Source: Ligustrum vulgare (taxonomy: Eukaryota > Streptophyta > Magnoliopsida > Lamiales > Oleaceae). From it: a stretch of 64,000 nucleotides of DNA. The stretch's first letter is position 1. Each line of letters begins with the position of its first letter. Positions 40,250-51,279 of this stretch are shown here, piece after piece. The position numbers and the translations under genes are program-made. Where the stretch lies: NCBI GenBank assembly GCA_963555705.1, contig OY743187.1, positions 9,438,133 to 9,502,132 on the forward strand, in the 5' to 3' direction. A model generated the notes under the pieces. The model was not told the origin of the DNA. It saw nothing but the letters and a program-made list of their open reading frames with translations, and did no database searches.

Positions 40250-42044
40250 GTAAGTATGGAAAATGGGTGAAAAGAAAATATGTTTTACGAAAATTAATTT
40301 TTAAAAAATTATTTTCAATGGCAAATAAAATGAAGGAATACTAAATTCAAAGAAAATATTTTTCTTGAAAATCACGAAAATATTTTCAAGAAAATTGAGA
40401 CAAAACAAAAAATATTTTCACCCACAAAAAGGCAATCAAATGGGTCACTTTCATTTTTCACCCAAAAAAATAAAATAAAATGTAATGGTAGTTACTTCGT
40501 AGCTGATGTTATTCTGCCTTTGGTTAGTGTAGTTTTAAAAAATGTTGAACTCTAACCTTAGGAGCCAATCTTAGAAGCCTCCACATCCCTTGTCATGAGA
40601 ATTTGTAGAAGATGTAAATCGCTGGATGTTCATGTGCTTAAGTGTAGTAGTGTTGAGAGTTTGCTGTTTAACTGCGAATGCAAGTAGCCTCTTCCATACC
40701 AAAGATAAGATTTGAACTCCCACTCCGTAACTGTCAATTCAGCTAAGATTTCTCACTCTCACCTTTCAACCATTGAGCTACTCCCGGGGGCTATGCTTTC
40801 AACTTTATAGTTGGCTATTCACTCCATTGAAATAAATGGCATATTTACATACAAAATTTCTACTTGTATAAACAAAATGTACAAACGATAATGTGGCTAT
40901 TTTATGGTTGTTGATTTTCTAAGTGATGTGATGTATAAGTTAATAGATTCTTACTACGTACCCTATTTGTATGTATGTTTGTACAATTGTTTGTACATGT
41001 ACGAAAACTCATTTATATAAAGGAGTTTGGGGCATTTGCAGAAATAACCTAACTTTTGATATCGTAATTGAAACTTACGCCCTTTAAAAGTGTCACTGAT
41101 TAATATTTTCGAAACTTTCATTAATGCAATTCACGTTCTTTTAAACAAGTATCATAGTATTCTACTTATGATATTTTTAAAGTAACATTATGATATTTTT
41201 AAAGTATAACAACATGATACTTATGATACTATTCAAATTTTTTATATCATAACTAGATACGTTTCAAATTTTTATGATACTTATGGCTTAATTTTTTATC
41301 ACACTTTAGACTCTTTTAACTTTTTATATATTCTCTCAATAGCATCGTTGTATTCTTTTAGTTGCACCATTGAATTTCAATTACTTTTAATGTTAGTCAT
41401 TTCGCTTATCCACGTTAAGTTCCCATTTCTATCCAGTCCCAACACGCATGATGTTAAGAAAATATTTCTTGCAAGAAGGTTGGTTAGAGATTTATTGTAA
41501 AAACAATAGCTCATGGTTATTTCGGTCGGTTATTCTTTCAAGATGATAGTTTCAACAACTCTCGTTCATTACACTTCTTTCTAGCTAATTGGTTTGCAGT
41601 AGGTTCATTGTCTTAGGTATCTGCACTGAGGCTTTCAACTTTAATAGTTTCAATTTCAAACAATTCATAGTTGTCTAGTTGATAGTTAAGACATTGTAAT
41701 TAATACTTGGGCTTATATAACTAACCGCGCTAACCTTTGGATGGAAGTTCTTCACGAATGTAATCCTCGTACTTTCCTCTAAACCTAGCTTCTATATAAG
41801 GTGCCAACGATTTAACAAATATCTTTGTAGCCCTAGAGTGTTTCAATTTCTGCTCCTATCTATTATATGAATTTATCAAGAAAGATGTACGTCTAATTGT
41901 GGAAGGTTATGCTATTTGTTTACATTAATTAGTTTGTAAGAGATTCAATATTGTAGATTTGATGGGATCAAATGACTATTCATATACCTTTATCTTCGGA
42001 GGCTCGGGTCTTCCATTAATATAGAATGGTAAAGAGGCCTACCC
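40250..42044. repeat. Duplicated block C (kinase 3'-flank derived)
   Basis: Homologous to block B throughout. It begins exactly where the preceding LTR ends and stops at AGGCCTACCCA. It carries the SINE but not the MITE. Confidence 0.88.
40534..40790 (-). mobile_element. tRNA-derived SINE, copy in block C
   Basis: The minus strand reads GGGAGTAGCTCAATGGTTGA (A box TAGCTCAATGG) and then GTGGGAGTTCAAATCTTA (B box with one change). Its tail AAAACTACACTAACC joins the flank shared with the kinase gene. About 255 bp. Confidence 0.72.
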
Positions 42045-42210
42045 ATTTTCTAATTCCTTCAAATTAATGGAGTAATCCTACGTGAACATTTAAAATTGAC
42101 ATCAAATTGATATGTCATACGTTTTCTAGTAAATATGCAAATAATCATGACGATACGACAAAGTTTGATAATATATCGTATTGATATGGTAATTCATATG
42201 ACGAAACATA

Positions 42211-42212
<2 letters not shown>

Positions 42213-42272
<60 letters not shown>
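42213..42272. repeat. (AT)30 microsatellite at copia LTR end
   Basis: Sixty bases of pure AT dinucleotides directly abut the copia LTR, replacing about 20 bp of its outer end (present in the partner LTR at 51032). Confidence 0.95.
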
Positions 42273-42280
<8 letters not shown>

Positions 42281-42498
42281 TGTATATTTCAATAATCAAT
42301 ATTATACAAGCAACTATATAAATAGAGGTTGAACTATTCTAGCAAGCTATTCTAGGAATACAATTATATACAAGGTCATGATCCCATAATTTTCTGTTAT
42401 CACCAGCCATAATACCAATCACATATCAAGGTATCTTTTCTTACCTTCAATAAATTATACACCTATCAAGGGATGCAATCACGGGATATATTCCAACA
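42271..42498 (-). repeat. 3' LTR of outer copia (outer end lost)
   Basis: It ends (plus strand) TATTCCAACA and matches 51052-51279. The expected outer bases TGATAAAATTAGAG are replaced by the AT microsatellite. Confidence 0.88.
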
Positions 42499-42512
42499 TT
42501 CCCCCTCAAGTT
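42499..42512 (-). other. Polypurine tract of outer copia
   Basis: On the minus strand, AACTTGAGGGGGAA immediately precedes the LTR start TGTTGGAATA. Confidence 0.85.
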
Positions 42513-42599
42513 GGCGAGTGAATATCATGAAGTCCCAACTTGTCACTTAATTGTTGGAATTGTTTACTTCCCAAAGGCTTGGTGAAGATATCTGCAAGT

Positions 42600-43990
42600 T
42601 GAGATTGTGACAGAACATATGAAGTTGAAATTACCCCGGCTTGTCGTTTTTTTCCTAACAATGTGACAATCAATATCTATATGTTTAGTTCGCTCATGGA
42701 AGACAGGATTTATGGCAATGTGGCGTGCTGCTTGATTATCACAAAATGAAGTTGTCGGCTGTTTTTGTAGGACCTTGAGATCTTGTAAAATGTATCATAT
42801 CCATGTGATCTCCAAACATGTCATGGCCATAGCTCGATATTCTGCTTCTGCGGAAGAACGAGCCACGTTTACTTGTTTCTTGGACTTCCAGAAAATTAAA
42901 GAATTTCCTAAGAATATGCAGTATCCCAAAATTGAACGCCGAGTTATTGTGCAACCTGCCAGATCCGAATCGCAGTAAGCTTTTAATGTGAGATTGGTAG
43001 AGGAAGGAAAGAATAAGCCTTAACCAGGATTGCCTGTAATAAATCTTAAGACCCTTAAAGCTGCTTCCCAATGCGGTTTTCGTAGATTTTGCATAAATTG
43101 ACTTAGGATTTGCACAGAGTATATCACATCAGGTCTTGTCACTATAAGGTAAATCAATTTCCCAACCAGTCTCCTGTATTTGGTAGGATCACGTAGTAAA
43201 TCGACATCATCAGAATTTAACTTCAAATGTTCCTCCATCGGGAATGAATTAGGACGAGATCCAAGTAATCCCACATCCTTCAAAATATCCAATGCATATT
43301 TCCTTTGGGAAATAAAAACTCCTTTTCGGGATCGAGAGACTTCAATGCCAAGAAAATATTTTAAATCACCAAAATCTTTGATACGAAATTGTTGAAGGAG
43401 AAATTCTTTGAGGGATTTAATTTCTTTCTCATTATTTGCCGTCACAATTATGTCGTCAACATAAATGAGTACCATAGTGAATGAGTTCCCATTAGATTTG
43501 GTAAATAAGGAATAACCAGCCTTTGATTGATCGAAACCTGCCTTCTGAATAGCATTAGAGAATTTTGCAAACCAATTACGAGAAGCTTGTTTCAAACCAT
43601 ACAGGGATTTATTGAGCCAACATACCATATTCTCCCCCTGTCGGGGAAGGCCAAGTGGAACCTCCATATATACCACCTCATCTATATCACCATGGAGAAA
43701 AGCATTTTTAACATCCGTTTGGTGAAGGAACCAATTACGGGAAGCGACAATGGCTAAGAGGCATCGCACAGTCGTGCGTTTGGAAATGGGAGAGAATGTT
43801 TCCAAATAATCAACTCCTTCAATCTGTGTATAACCTTTAGCAACAAGGCGAGCTTTGAACTGTTCGATTGAACCATCAGAATTGTATTTGATCTTGTAGA
43901 CCATTTGTAACTAATGGGTCGATGTCCTGGAGGTAATGAAACAAGTTGCCAAGTATTGTTATGAATGAGAGCATCCAACTCAGCCTGCAT
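42600..43990 (-). pseudogene. Reverse transcriptase and RNase H of outer copia
   Basis: From 43990: [20 protein letters not shown], a frameshift at about 43900, then [57 protein letters not shown] and the catalytic LIYVDDIIV (about 43465-43440). RNase H follows past a TAA at about 43020 (CAA to TAA): [11 protein letters not shown] and [13 protein letters not shown] near 42830. One frameshift plus stops make it inactive, yet the RT core is open for 294 codons. Confidence 0.88.
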
Positions 43991-44291
43991 AGCCTCTTTC
44001 CATTTTGGATCAAGAATTGTCTAAGAATAGTTAGTGGGTTCATGGAGACCAGATATACTTGGAAGGAAAGAAAAATGAGAAGGGGAAATGCGTGCATATG
44101 ATAAAGAATTAGAGAGAGGGTTCCTTTTACCTCGAGGAAGATCTAACGACGGAGTTGAGAATTGGTGGGGTCCGGTGTAAGTGAAGTGCATAGAATAATC
44201 AGCATGCCAAGTCGGTTGTGTACGAGGTCGACTAGAATGTCAGGTTGTGGGAGTGGGGTTCGGTTCGGTTCAAGTGACTCAATATTTGGTG

Positions 44292-45420
44292 TTAAAGTAT
44301 GTGAGGTGGATGAGGCAGGTGGCTCTGTGACTTGGGAGTTTGATAGAGTCGCATTGGAAGGATCAGTGGTGAGTGGGGGTTAGGTTCTATAATAGTTGGG
44401 TCGGTGTTTAAGGGATAGAAATGAGGATGGCTTGGATTAGGTAATGGTGGGATGTTAGGTGGAATGTTATGTTTGAAAGGAAAGATGTTTTCATGGAATT
44501 TGACGTCTCGACTAACAAAAAATTTCTTAGTTGTTAAGTCGAACAATTTGTAACCTTTTTGACCAGTAGGGTATCTAATGAAAATACAACGGTTAGCATG
44601 TGGTTCAAATTTGGTTATAGGTTGAACTATAGTTGCATAACATAGGCATCCAAAAACACGAAGGTGATTATATGATTGTGGCTGATGGTATAAGCGTTTG
44701 AATGGTGTAAGGTGGGAGAGAGGGGGTGTTGGCAAGCGGTTAATTAAATATACAACAATCAATACACATTCGCCCCAAAAAGTAATGGGCACATTAGATT
44801 GAAAAAGTAGGGCGCGAGCAACCTGTAAGATGTGACGATGCTTGCGTTCTACAACTCCATTTTCTCGTGGAGTGTAAACACAAGAACGTTGAAACTCAAT
44901 CCCTTTTGCAGGATAAAAAGAACTTAAAGAAATAAATTCCTTGCCATTATCGCTCCGAATGATTTTTATTAGCGAGTTGAATTGAGTATGAATAAAAATA
45001 TAAAAAGACTTGAGTAATATGGGGGCGTCAGATTTGTTTGTCATAAGAAATACCCATGTGCAACGAGTGAAATCATCAACAATTGTTAGAAAATAACAAG
45101 CGCCTGAATGTGTATGATGCTTATGTGGTCCCCAAATGTCACAATAAATTAATTGAAATGGTAAAATAGAAGAAATAGTACTAGTCGGGAAAGGGAAGCG
45201 GGTTTGCTTAGCTAGTGGACAAATGTCACAATTATTCTCAAAAGACGCATTAAAAGAGGAAATGGACTTAAATATTAGATGAAGACATGCTGGAGACGGG
45301 TGGCCAAGCCGGTGATGCGAAGTGGGGTCGACGGTATTGGTGTGACATGCGGTAGAAGATTTTGAAACCGGTGACATGAAATAAAGACCTCCACTTTGTT
45401 TACCCTAGCCAATCATCTTC
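44292..45420 (-). pseudogene. Integrase of outer copia
   Basis: The pre-integrase and zinc part has HHRLGHPSPACLHLIFKS and NCDICPLAK (an H-H-C-C set). The catalytic core has IYCDIWGPHKH, YFLTIVDDFTRCTWVFLM, IRSDNGKEF and ENGVVERKHRHILQVARAL, supplying D, D and E. The C-terminal FGCLCYATIVQP ... GYKLFDL matches copia integrase ends. Two TAG stops just upstream (about 45436 and 45406) fit CAG to TAG and TGG to TAG. Confidence 0.88.
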
Positions 45421-45434
45421 CCCATAGCCAAATC

Positions 45435-46313
45435 CTACAAAATACAAAAATTCGGGAATAGAATCACACAACAATTCAAGGACTTGGTAATTTTACTGGT
45501 AGATAAAAGATTTAATTGGAAAGAAGGCACATGGAGAACGTCTTTTAAAAAAATATCTTTATTAAATAAGATTGTCCCAGTAGAGTTAATGGGTATGGTA
45601 GAACCAGTGGGTGATTTAACATGAGATGTTTTGGGTGTGTGTGTTTGAACAAATGATGTGGAATCAGAAGTAATATGATATGTGGCCCCACTATCTAGAA
45701 TCCAACAATTTGACAAAATGGAATTAATAGAGGGAGTATTATACAGACCTTCTGTGTTTGTATAAACATCAACATTACCCTTAGACATATTGGTCATGGC
45801 AATGGTCAACTGCTGAATTTGTTCACTGGATAGTCCTGGACAGATAGATTGCAAGTCCGGGTTGATGGAAGAGGGAACATTTGCAGGTCCATGTGGATGG
45901 GTATCCACTTTATCCATGGCTAGAGGTGTGGTAGCTGTCGCATGTGTAGCGTGGTAATTCTTCCCTATAGGTTGTGATTGTCGGTTTCCATATGGCTCAT
46001 TACTTCTTGATCTATAATTGGGGTCATATTTTAGTTTGAAATTTGGGTCATGTCTAGGGTGCCCAGGTGGAAATCCATGAAGTTTATGGCATGTTTCTAT
46101 AGTATGACTGTTCTTCTTGCAATAATAACAAAATTGTTCTTCATTTTTAGAATAGGCGGCTGCAACGGAAAAGTTCTCATTGAGGGATCCATTCCCAATC
46201 TCTCGTTGCTTCTCCTCATGAGTCACCATGTTATAGATTTCTCGAATGTCTGGAACCGGTTTCATGAGCAATATTTGGCCTCGAACTGTTTTATATGATT
46301 CACCGAGTCCCAT
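45435..46313 (-). pseudogene. gag C-terminus and protease of outer copia
   Basis: It starts MGLGESYKTVRGQILLMKPV (gag), followed by a CCHC-like knuckle FCYYCKKNSHTIETCHKLHG. The protease has NCWILDSGATYHITSD, with DSG as the active site, then DVLHVPSFQLNLLSTSKI. A TAG at about 46317 (CAG to TAG) separates it from the gag part before. Confidence 0.88.
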
Positions 46314-46319
46314 AAGGAA

Positions 46320-46718
46320 CTACATGAGGTGATCCTCATTATGATATGTCTCTATTTTCTTTCTCTCGTCACATTTACAACAATCACATGAGCATGGGGG
46401 GTGGTATGAATCAAGCTTGTCCCAATACCCACGTAATTTTGTAAAATAGTTTGCTACTGTCATGGTACCTTGGATGTGTGAGGCAATAGATTGCTTGATC
46501 TCGAATATACGTGGCAAATTTCCTTGAGAGAAGCGAGTTCGAATATCTTCCCAAACATGTTTAGCAGTAAGGGCAAAAAGAACACTGGGCACGAGTTCTG
46601 GTGAAACCGAATGTGAAAACCATGAAATCAACATATGGTTTGCTCTCTGCCACAAGTTATATTCATCTGGATTTACGGTTTTGGAAGGCTCTTTGAATCT
46701 TCCATCAATAAGGCCTAA
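46320..46718 (-). pseudogene. gag middle part of outer copia, downstream of nested insertion
   Basis: It resumes at the target site with LIDGRFKEPSKTVNPDEYNL, WQRANHMLISWFSHSVSPEL and VANYFTKLRGYWDKLDSYHP, the conserved copia gag. In-frame sequence upstream of 46719 belongs to the inserted LTR. Confidence 0.88.
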
Positions 46719-47203
46719 TGTAGGATCTTTACCTTGATTTCCAAAATCAAGAACACCAAGAACGCCAAAATAATGAATTCGATACCGACCGAAATGTAGG
46801 CTCACTACCATACCAATGAGAAAATCAAAATCATGCACTCTCAATTCAATCAAGAAGATAAAATTTTTCTTGACTCTTTTGAAGAAAAACCACAAGTTAT
46901 ATTTTTAGAGAGAAAACTAGAAAAATCATTTTCTAGAGAAAAATGCACCACCTCTTTTAAAAAACTTGTTGCACCCTTTTATAAAAAATACTCAAGTTCA
47001 AAATTAACTTGTAAAAACATTTTAACAAATTTATGCAACTATTAAAAACTTTATTTCCCAATTGGTTTTAACGGTCGTAAGCCCTTTTTTTATTTTTGCC
47101 CCCGATTACTTTAAGTAATCCTCGAAATGCCACACAAGTTTATGTTAAACAAGATAGCATTTCTAAGGGCTTGTTTGTTTGGTGCTAAGCCAATAATCCC
47201 ACA
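46719..47203 (-). repeat. 3' LTR of nested copia
   Basis: 485 bp. It carries an extra AAAATC duplication relative to its partner. Confidence 0.95.
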
Positions 47204-47252
47204 TTCCTTCACCTTGGCTTAAACCAAACCTCCACCTAATCTAAATTTACCT

Positions 47253-48170
47253 TCACCTATTTCGAAAGTCCTCTTGGAGGCTTTCATCCTTCCAAGCCTT
47301 TTGATTTGATGGTTCAGGAGAAAACATCTTCACTTGCATTGCACTTTGAATCATCCTAGCTTCTCCACAACTTGTAGATTCCTTAATACCTGTCAAAAGA
47401 GAACACTCTTTTAGACTAATGAAATAAAAAATAGGATTAGAGTTTACCTGCCTCCTTTCACCATCCATGACTAATAGATAGTCATACAAGCTATCTTGAG
47501 TAGCTTCTTGTTGAACTCCATCATTTTCAACAACTTCTTCATTATTTTCTTGCTGAACTTCCTCAACAACTGATTCAAAATCACTATTTTGTAGCTCATT
47601 TTGAACTTCACATCTTTGACCACTTGTTCCTTGGTCACTTGAGTTTATTCCAAACTCCTTACCCTCCAAAAACTCACTTTTAAGTGAATTTGGAGCTAAA
47701 CCTGCAACATTGTTAGTAGCAACAGAAATACAAGGAAATTTATTTCCTTCATGGGCTATCATTTTGTCCCTCAATTGAGTGTCATCCTTTTGAATTATGT
47801 GTGAGCATGAATGATCTTGAATTACCGTTGTGCCAAGCATATAATAAAGTCTATTTCTCAATATTCCTTTAATCACAATGTCATTGCCTTTACATACTAA
47901 CATATTATCATTCTTCGTTTCATAATGAAAACTAGACATATGCAATGTGCTTAAAGAAATAAGATTTTTGAATAAAGCAGGTATATGCCTCACCCCAGTT
48001 AGAACTCTAACCACCCCATTATACATCTTGACCACAACTTCAACTATTCTCATCACAGTACAAGACTCACCATTCCCTAAATACACATTCTCCCCATCTA
48101 TCTCTCTATAGGTCTTAAACCAAGCTTTATGGGAGGTCATATGATAGGAACACCCCGAGTCAAGTATCCA
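47253..48170 (-). pseudogene. Protease of nested copia joined to a pol linker (integrase/RT lost)
   Basis: Same frame as gag after one TAA: EWILDSGCSYHMTSHKAWF (DSG active site), VYLGNGESC, GVRHIPALFKNLISL. At about 47790 it passes into an acidic linker (EEVQQENNEEVVEND, then ATQDSLYDYLL) that in the related element at 63300 lies between integrase and RT. The integrase was therefore deleted in frame, and RT after it. Conserved frames on both sides of the deletion suggest it happened in an active lineage. Confidence 0.83.
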
Positions 48171-48173
48171 CTC

Positions 48174-49066
48174 TTAATTCTGCTCACCTAACATCACATT
48201 TAACACTCTTAATTGATCATCATCATTTCCAAAAGCCCCAAAAGCAGTATTACTCTCAGCTACATCCCGCAGCCCCTCTTTCTTCCTTAGCCACTCGTAG
48301 CAATCTTTCTTAAAGTGTCCCGTTTTACCACAATGAAAGCACTTATCTCCATCTCTACCACTACCCTTGCCCTTCCACTGTTCCTTACTCTTACCCTTAT
48401 TCTTGTTAAAGTTCATAGCATTTGACTCTTTCTTACCAAATTTACCTTTAACAAAATAAGCTGTTTCATTATGGACAGCTTTCTCCTCCAAATTGATTTC
48501 TAATGCTTTAGACCTAATCGAACCAGTGACATTTGCAAGAGTGATGGTATCCCTTCCATATTTAATAACATTTTTAAGTTCTTTGAAAGATTCTGGAAGA
48601 GAATTTACCAAAAATATAGCTAATTGATCATTTTCGATTTTCTGTCCACTGTTCGTTAAATCTAAAGTCATTGTAGAAAATGCATTTAAATTTGTTTCAA
48701 GATCTTTGGAGTGGTCCATTTTGAAACCAAAAATTCTTTCTAAGAGAAAATTTTTATTAGGAACAGTTTTAGCAGCATAAATTTCATCTAGCTTATTCCA
48801 GATTTCTAAAGCAGTTTTAGAATCGTTTACCTGCCTCAGAACGTTATCTGAGAGATGAAGAATCAGAGTGCTATATGCCACTTCTTGAATTTCATCTACT
48901 TCATCATCTTTGGCTAATAATGCCTCCGGTCATTCGGATTGTTCCTCCAATGCCTTTGCAACCCTTTGTTGCACCAATACTGCTTTCATTTTCTTTTTCC
49001 AAAGGGAGAAATCCCCTTTACCATCGAACTTCTCCAGCTCGACCCTAGATCCCATTCTTGAAACCA
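48174..49066 (-). pseudogene. gag of nested copia
   Basis: ATG at 49066-49064, then ELEKFDGKGDFSLWKKKMKA, a TGA at about 48930, and an open stretch LILHLSDNVLRQ through VNSLPESFKELKNVIKYG to the CCHC knuckle CFHCGKTGHFKKDC (about 48345-48300). It ends at a TAA at 48173-48171, directly followed in the same frame by the protease. It would form the particle shell. Confidence 0.88.
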
Positions 49067-49175
49067 TTTTTCAAAAACACCGTTGCTCACCGAATGATAC
49101 TTATCACTCCCCTTGCAAATTCCAGCAAGTAAAATAACCACAGCAACAAAACCGGTATACAATGCGGAATTTACC

Positions 49176-49390
49176 CAAGATTAACACCTAATCTTGTAAC
49201 CTTGCATACCCCTAAGATTAACACCTAATCTTGTAACCTTGCATACCCCTAAGATTAACACCTAATCTTGTCAAAATATCCCCGTGAATATAATTCTCAG
49301 GTCAAGTCAGCAAGAAGACCTCCTATCAAACCCAAGATTAATACCTAATCTTGTAAAATTCAATACACCCAAGATTAAAACCTAATCTTG
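49176..49390. repeat. Array of AAGATTA...TAATCTT hairpin units in copia leader
   Basis: Five units each hold AAGATTAAYACCTAATCTTG or a close variant (about 49178, 49216, 49254, 49333, 49371). The first three sit in a perfect or near-perfect 38-bp tandem repeat. Each unit can form a 7-bp stem with a 5-base loop. Confidence 0.88.
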
Positions 49391-50280
49391 TCAAACCCGA
49401 ACCTCAAGGAATCCCCAATTTCTAGCCCTTCCTCGGTTTGTTCACAAAACCCCGAGCTCAGAAATTATCCTAAATGTTCGTACAACTACAATAGGAGTCT
49501 TCAATGCACAGTTCAATCTCAAAAAATCAAACTAAAGAATCATGCAAAAAACCATTTGCAAACCTCAACCAATATCCAAATTGAATTTGATGAAACGGAC
49601 TTCGAATATGGACTCTGCAGGTCCTTTAGAACAAACTGTCAAAAATTGTCGCCGGAGCCTCGCCGGAAAACACCACCGTCGCCGGAAAATTTTGCCCGAC
49701 ACACTACAAGATTCTCCTCTCCGTCACGAGTCCAATGGCGCAAACCGTTTCTCAATCGGAGTTCCCTACCGGAGGGAATTTCAGTTTTTTGCTCCGGTTG
49801 AACTTTCCTATTTCCGGCCAAATCGCCGCTGCCAGCCGTCGGTTTCTGACCAGATTCCGGTAGAAAGACCTCCTCCACCGTGCGGTCCTGCTGGTAGTGT
49901 TATTTCTCCGGTTGATTGGTCGGAGATGGAGATGAGATGAAATGGCAGAAACTATTCTTCTTGCTTCGGTCACAAGCTTCTTGTTCCGGTCGATTTGCAC
50001 TTTTCTTCCAGCCTTCAACCGCGCGGTGCTTCCTTTTCCACTGACTTTCAATTTTTCTTCGGCCTCTTCCTTGCCTTCGGTCTCTTGGACGGTTTCTACA
50101 GATTTTTGACTTGCGTTTTCTTGGCCTCCAGTCTCGTTTTCTTTCTTGGTCGGTACATTTCTTCAGATTTCTTATTACACGGCTTCTTCTCTCTGCTTGG
50201 TTTCGGTCGACTTCAGTTATTCAGCTCAGTTTTCCACCGACTTTTACACGGAAATTTTGATTCACTTGGTAATTCCTCCT
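49388..50280 (-). other. GC-rich leader of nested copia
   Basis: Between primer site and gag. Frames of 97-137 codons are open on both strands, but none shows family similarity and the composition (CCGG/GACCGG-rich) explains them. It could be captured host DNA or a structured leader. Confidence 0.5.
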
Positions 50281-50293
50281 CGCTCTGATACCA
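50281..50293 (-). other. Primer-binding site of nested copia (iMet)
   Basis: The minus strand reads TGGTATCAGAGCG one base after the LTR end, complementary to initiator tRNA-Met. Confidence 0.95.
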
Positions 50294-50294
50294 C

Positions 50295-50773
50295 TGTAGG
50301 ATCTTTACCTTGATTTCCAAGAACACCAAGAACGCCAAAATAATGAATTCGATACCGACCGAAATGTAGGCTCACTACCATACCAATGAGAAAATCAAAA
50401 TCATGCACTCTCAATTCAATCAAGAAGATAAACTTTTTCTTGACTCTTTTGAAGAAAAACCACAAGTTATATTTTTAGAGAGAAAACTAGAAAAATCATT
50501 TTCTAGAGAAAAATGCACCACCTCTTTTAAAAAACTTGTTGCACCCTTTTATAAAAAATACCCAAGTTCAAAATTAACTTGTAAAAACATTTTAACAAAT
50601 TTATGCAACTATTAAAAACTTTATTTCCCAATTGGTTTTAACGGTCGTAAGCCCTTTTTTTATTTTTGCCCCCGATTACTTTAAGTAATCCTCGAAATGC
50701 CACACAAGTTTATGTTAAACAAGATAGTATTTCTAAGAGCTTGTTTGTTTGGTTCTAAGCCAATAATCCCACA
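50295..50773 (-). repeat. 5' LTR of nested copia
   Basis: 479 bp. It is the upstream LTR on the minus strand because the primer site lies at its low-coordinate side. Confidence 0.95.
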
Positions 50774-50778
50774 CCTAA

Positions 50779-50950
50779 TTTATTTCTCACCGAAAGAGCA
50801 ATTTCGACTGACCTAATCCACGTGGCCCAGTTCTCGCCGTTCAACAACTGAGAGGAAAGTGAGATGGATGAATTATCTGAATGATGAAAGTAATAGCAGA
50901 TTGATGGGTCAAGGCCATCTGCTTGTTTTGTGGTAGAGTTAGGATCGGTT
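50779..50950 (-). pseudogene. gag N-terminus of outer copia
   Basis: Minus-strand frame with DPSICYYFHHSDN, LSSQLLNGENWATWIRSVE and VRNKLG, broken by the insertion at the Leu-Gly codons and continued at 46718. No ATG is seen at the expected start; the codon is probably mutated. Confidence 0.82.
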
Positions 50951-51020
50951 GGAGTTGTTATTGTAATTTAATAGTCTGGAAAAATGTTTAGAGATTCAAG
51001 GTTTAGAGAGCATGAATAAG

Positions 51021-51031
51021 CTATGATACCA
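51021..51031 (-). other. Primer-binding site of outer copia, variant iMet
   Basis: TGGTATCATAG directly abuts the LTR; the usual TGGTATCAGAG has one change. Confidence 0.82.
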
Positions 51032-51279
51032 TGATAAAATTAGAGTAAATGAATAATATTTCTATATATTTCAATAATCAATACTATACAAGCAACTATA
51101 TAAATAGAGGTTAAGATATTCTAGGAATACAATTATATACTAGGTCATGATCCCATAATTTTCTGCTATCACCAGCCATAATATCAATCACATATCAAAG
51201 TAACTTCTCTTTCCTTCAATAAATTATACACTCATCAATGGATGCAATGATGGGATCAATCACGGGATTTATTCCAACA
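51032..51279 (-). repeat. 5' LTR of outer copia
   Basis: 248 bp; minus strand TGTTGGAATAAATC...AATTTTATCA. It is complete, unlike its partner at 42271. Confidence 0.92.

Larger units (their letters stand above)
46719..50773 (-). mobile_element. Young nested copia element with integrase and RT deleted
   Basis: LTRs 46719-47203 and 50295-50773 (TGTGGGATTATT...GATCCTACA on the minus strand), flanked by a perfect 5-bp duplication CCTAA (46714-46718, 50774-50778). The inside has an iMet primer site, a GC-rich leader, gag and protease, then a jump to the segment that normally links integrase to RT. Integrase and RT are absent. By eye the LTRs differ at about five positions plus one 6-bp indel, so it is young. 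The gag is Tork-like and resembles the element at 59534. Confidence 0.92.
42271..51279 (-). mobile_element. Ty1/copia element, Ale/Retrofit-like, split by a nested element
   Basis: On the minus strand: 5' LTR 51032-51279, primer site, gag, protease, integrase, RT, RNase H, polypurine tract and 3' LTR 42271-42498. The order protease-integrase-RT-RNase H defines copia. The short (~250 bp) LTRs and the gag sequence (DPSICYYFHHSDN, NGENWATWIRS) point to the Ale/Retrofit group. A 4-kb copia element interrupts gag. Its own length is about 5 kb. All frames carry stops; most are C-to-T or G-to-A type. Confidence 0.88.

Noticed and set aside
49176..49390. CRISPR-like array
   Set aside because: Repeats are palindromic with irregular, non-unique spacers, lie in a retrotransposon leader, and the genome is a plant's.
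49388..50288. Frames of 97-137 codons in the copia leader, considered as a captured gene
   Set aside because: Open frames occur on both strands, none matches a family, and GC-rich composition explains them.
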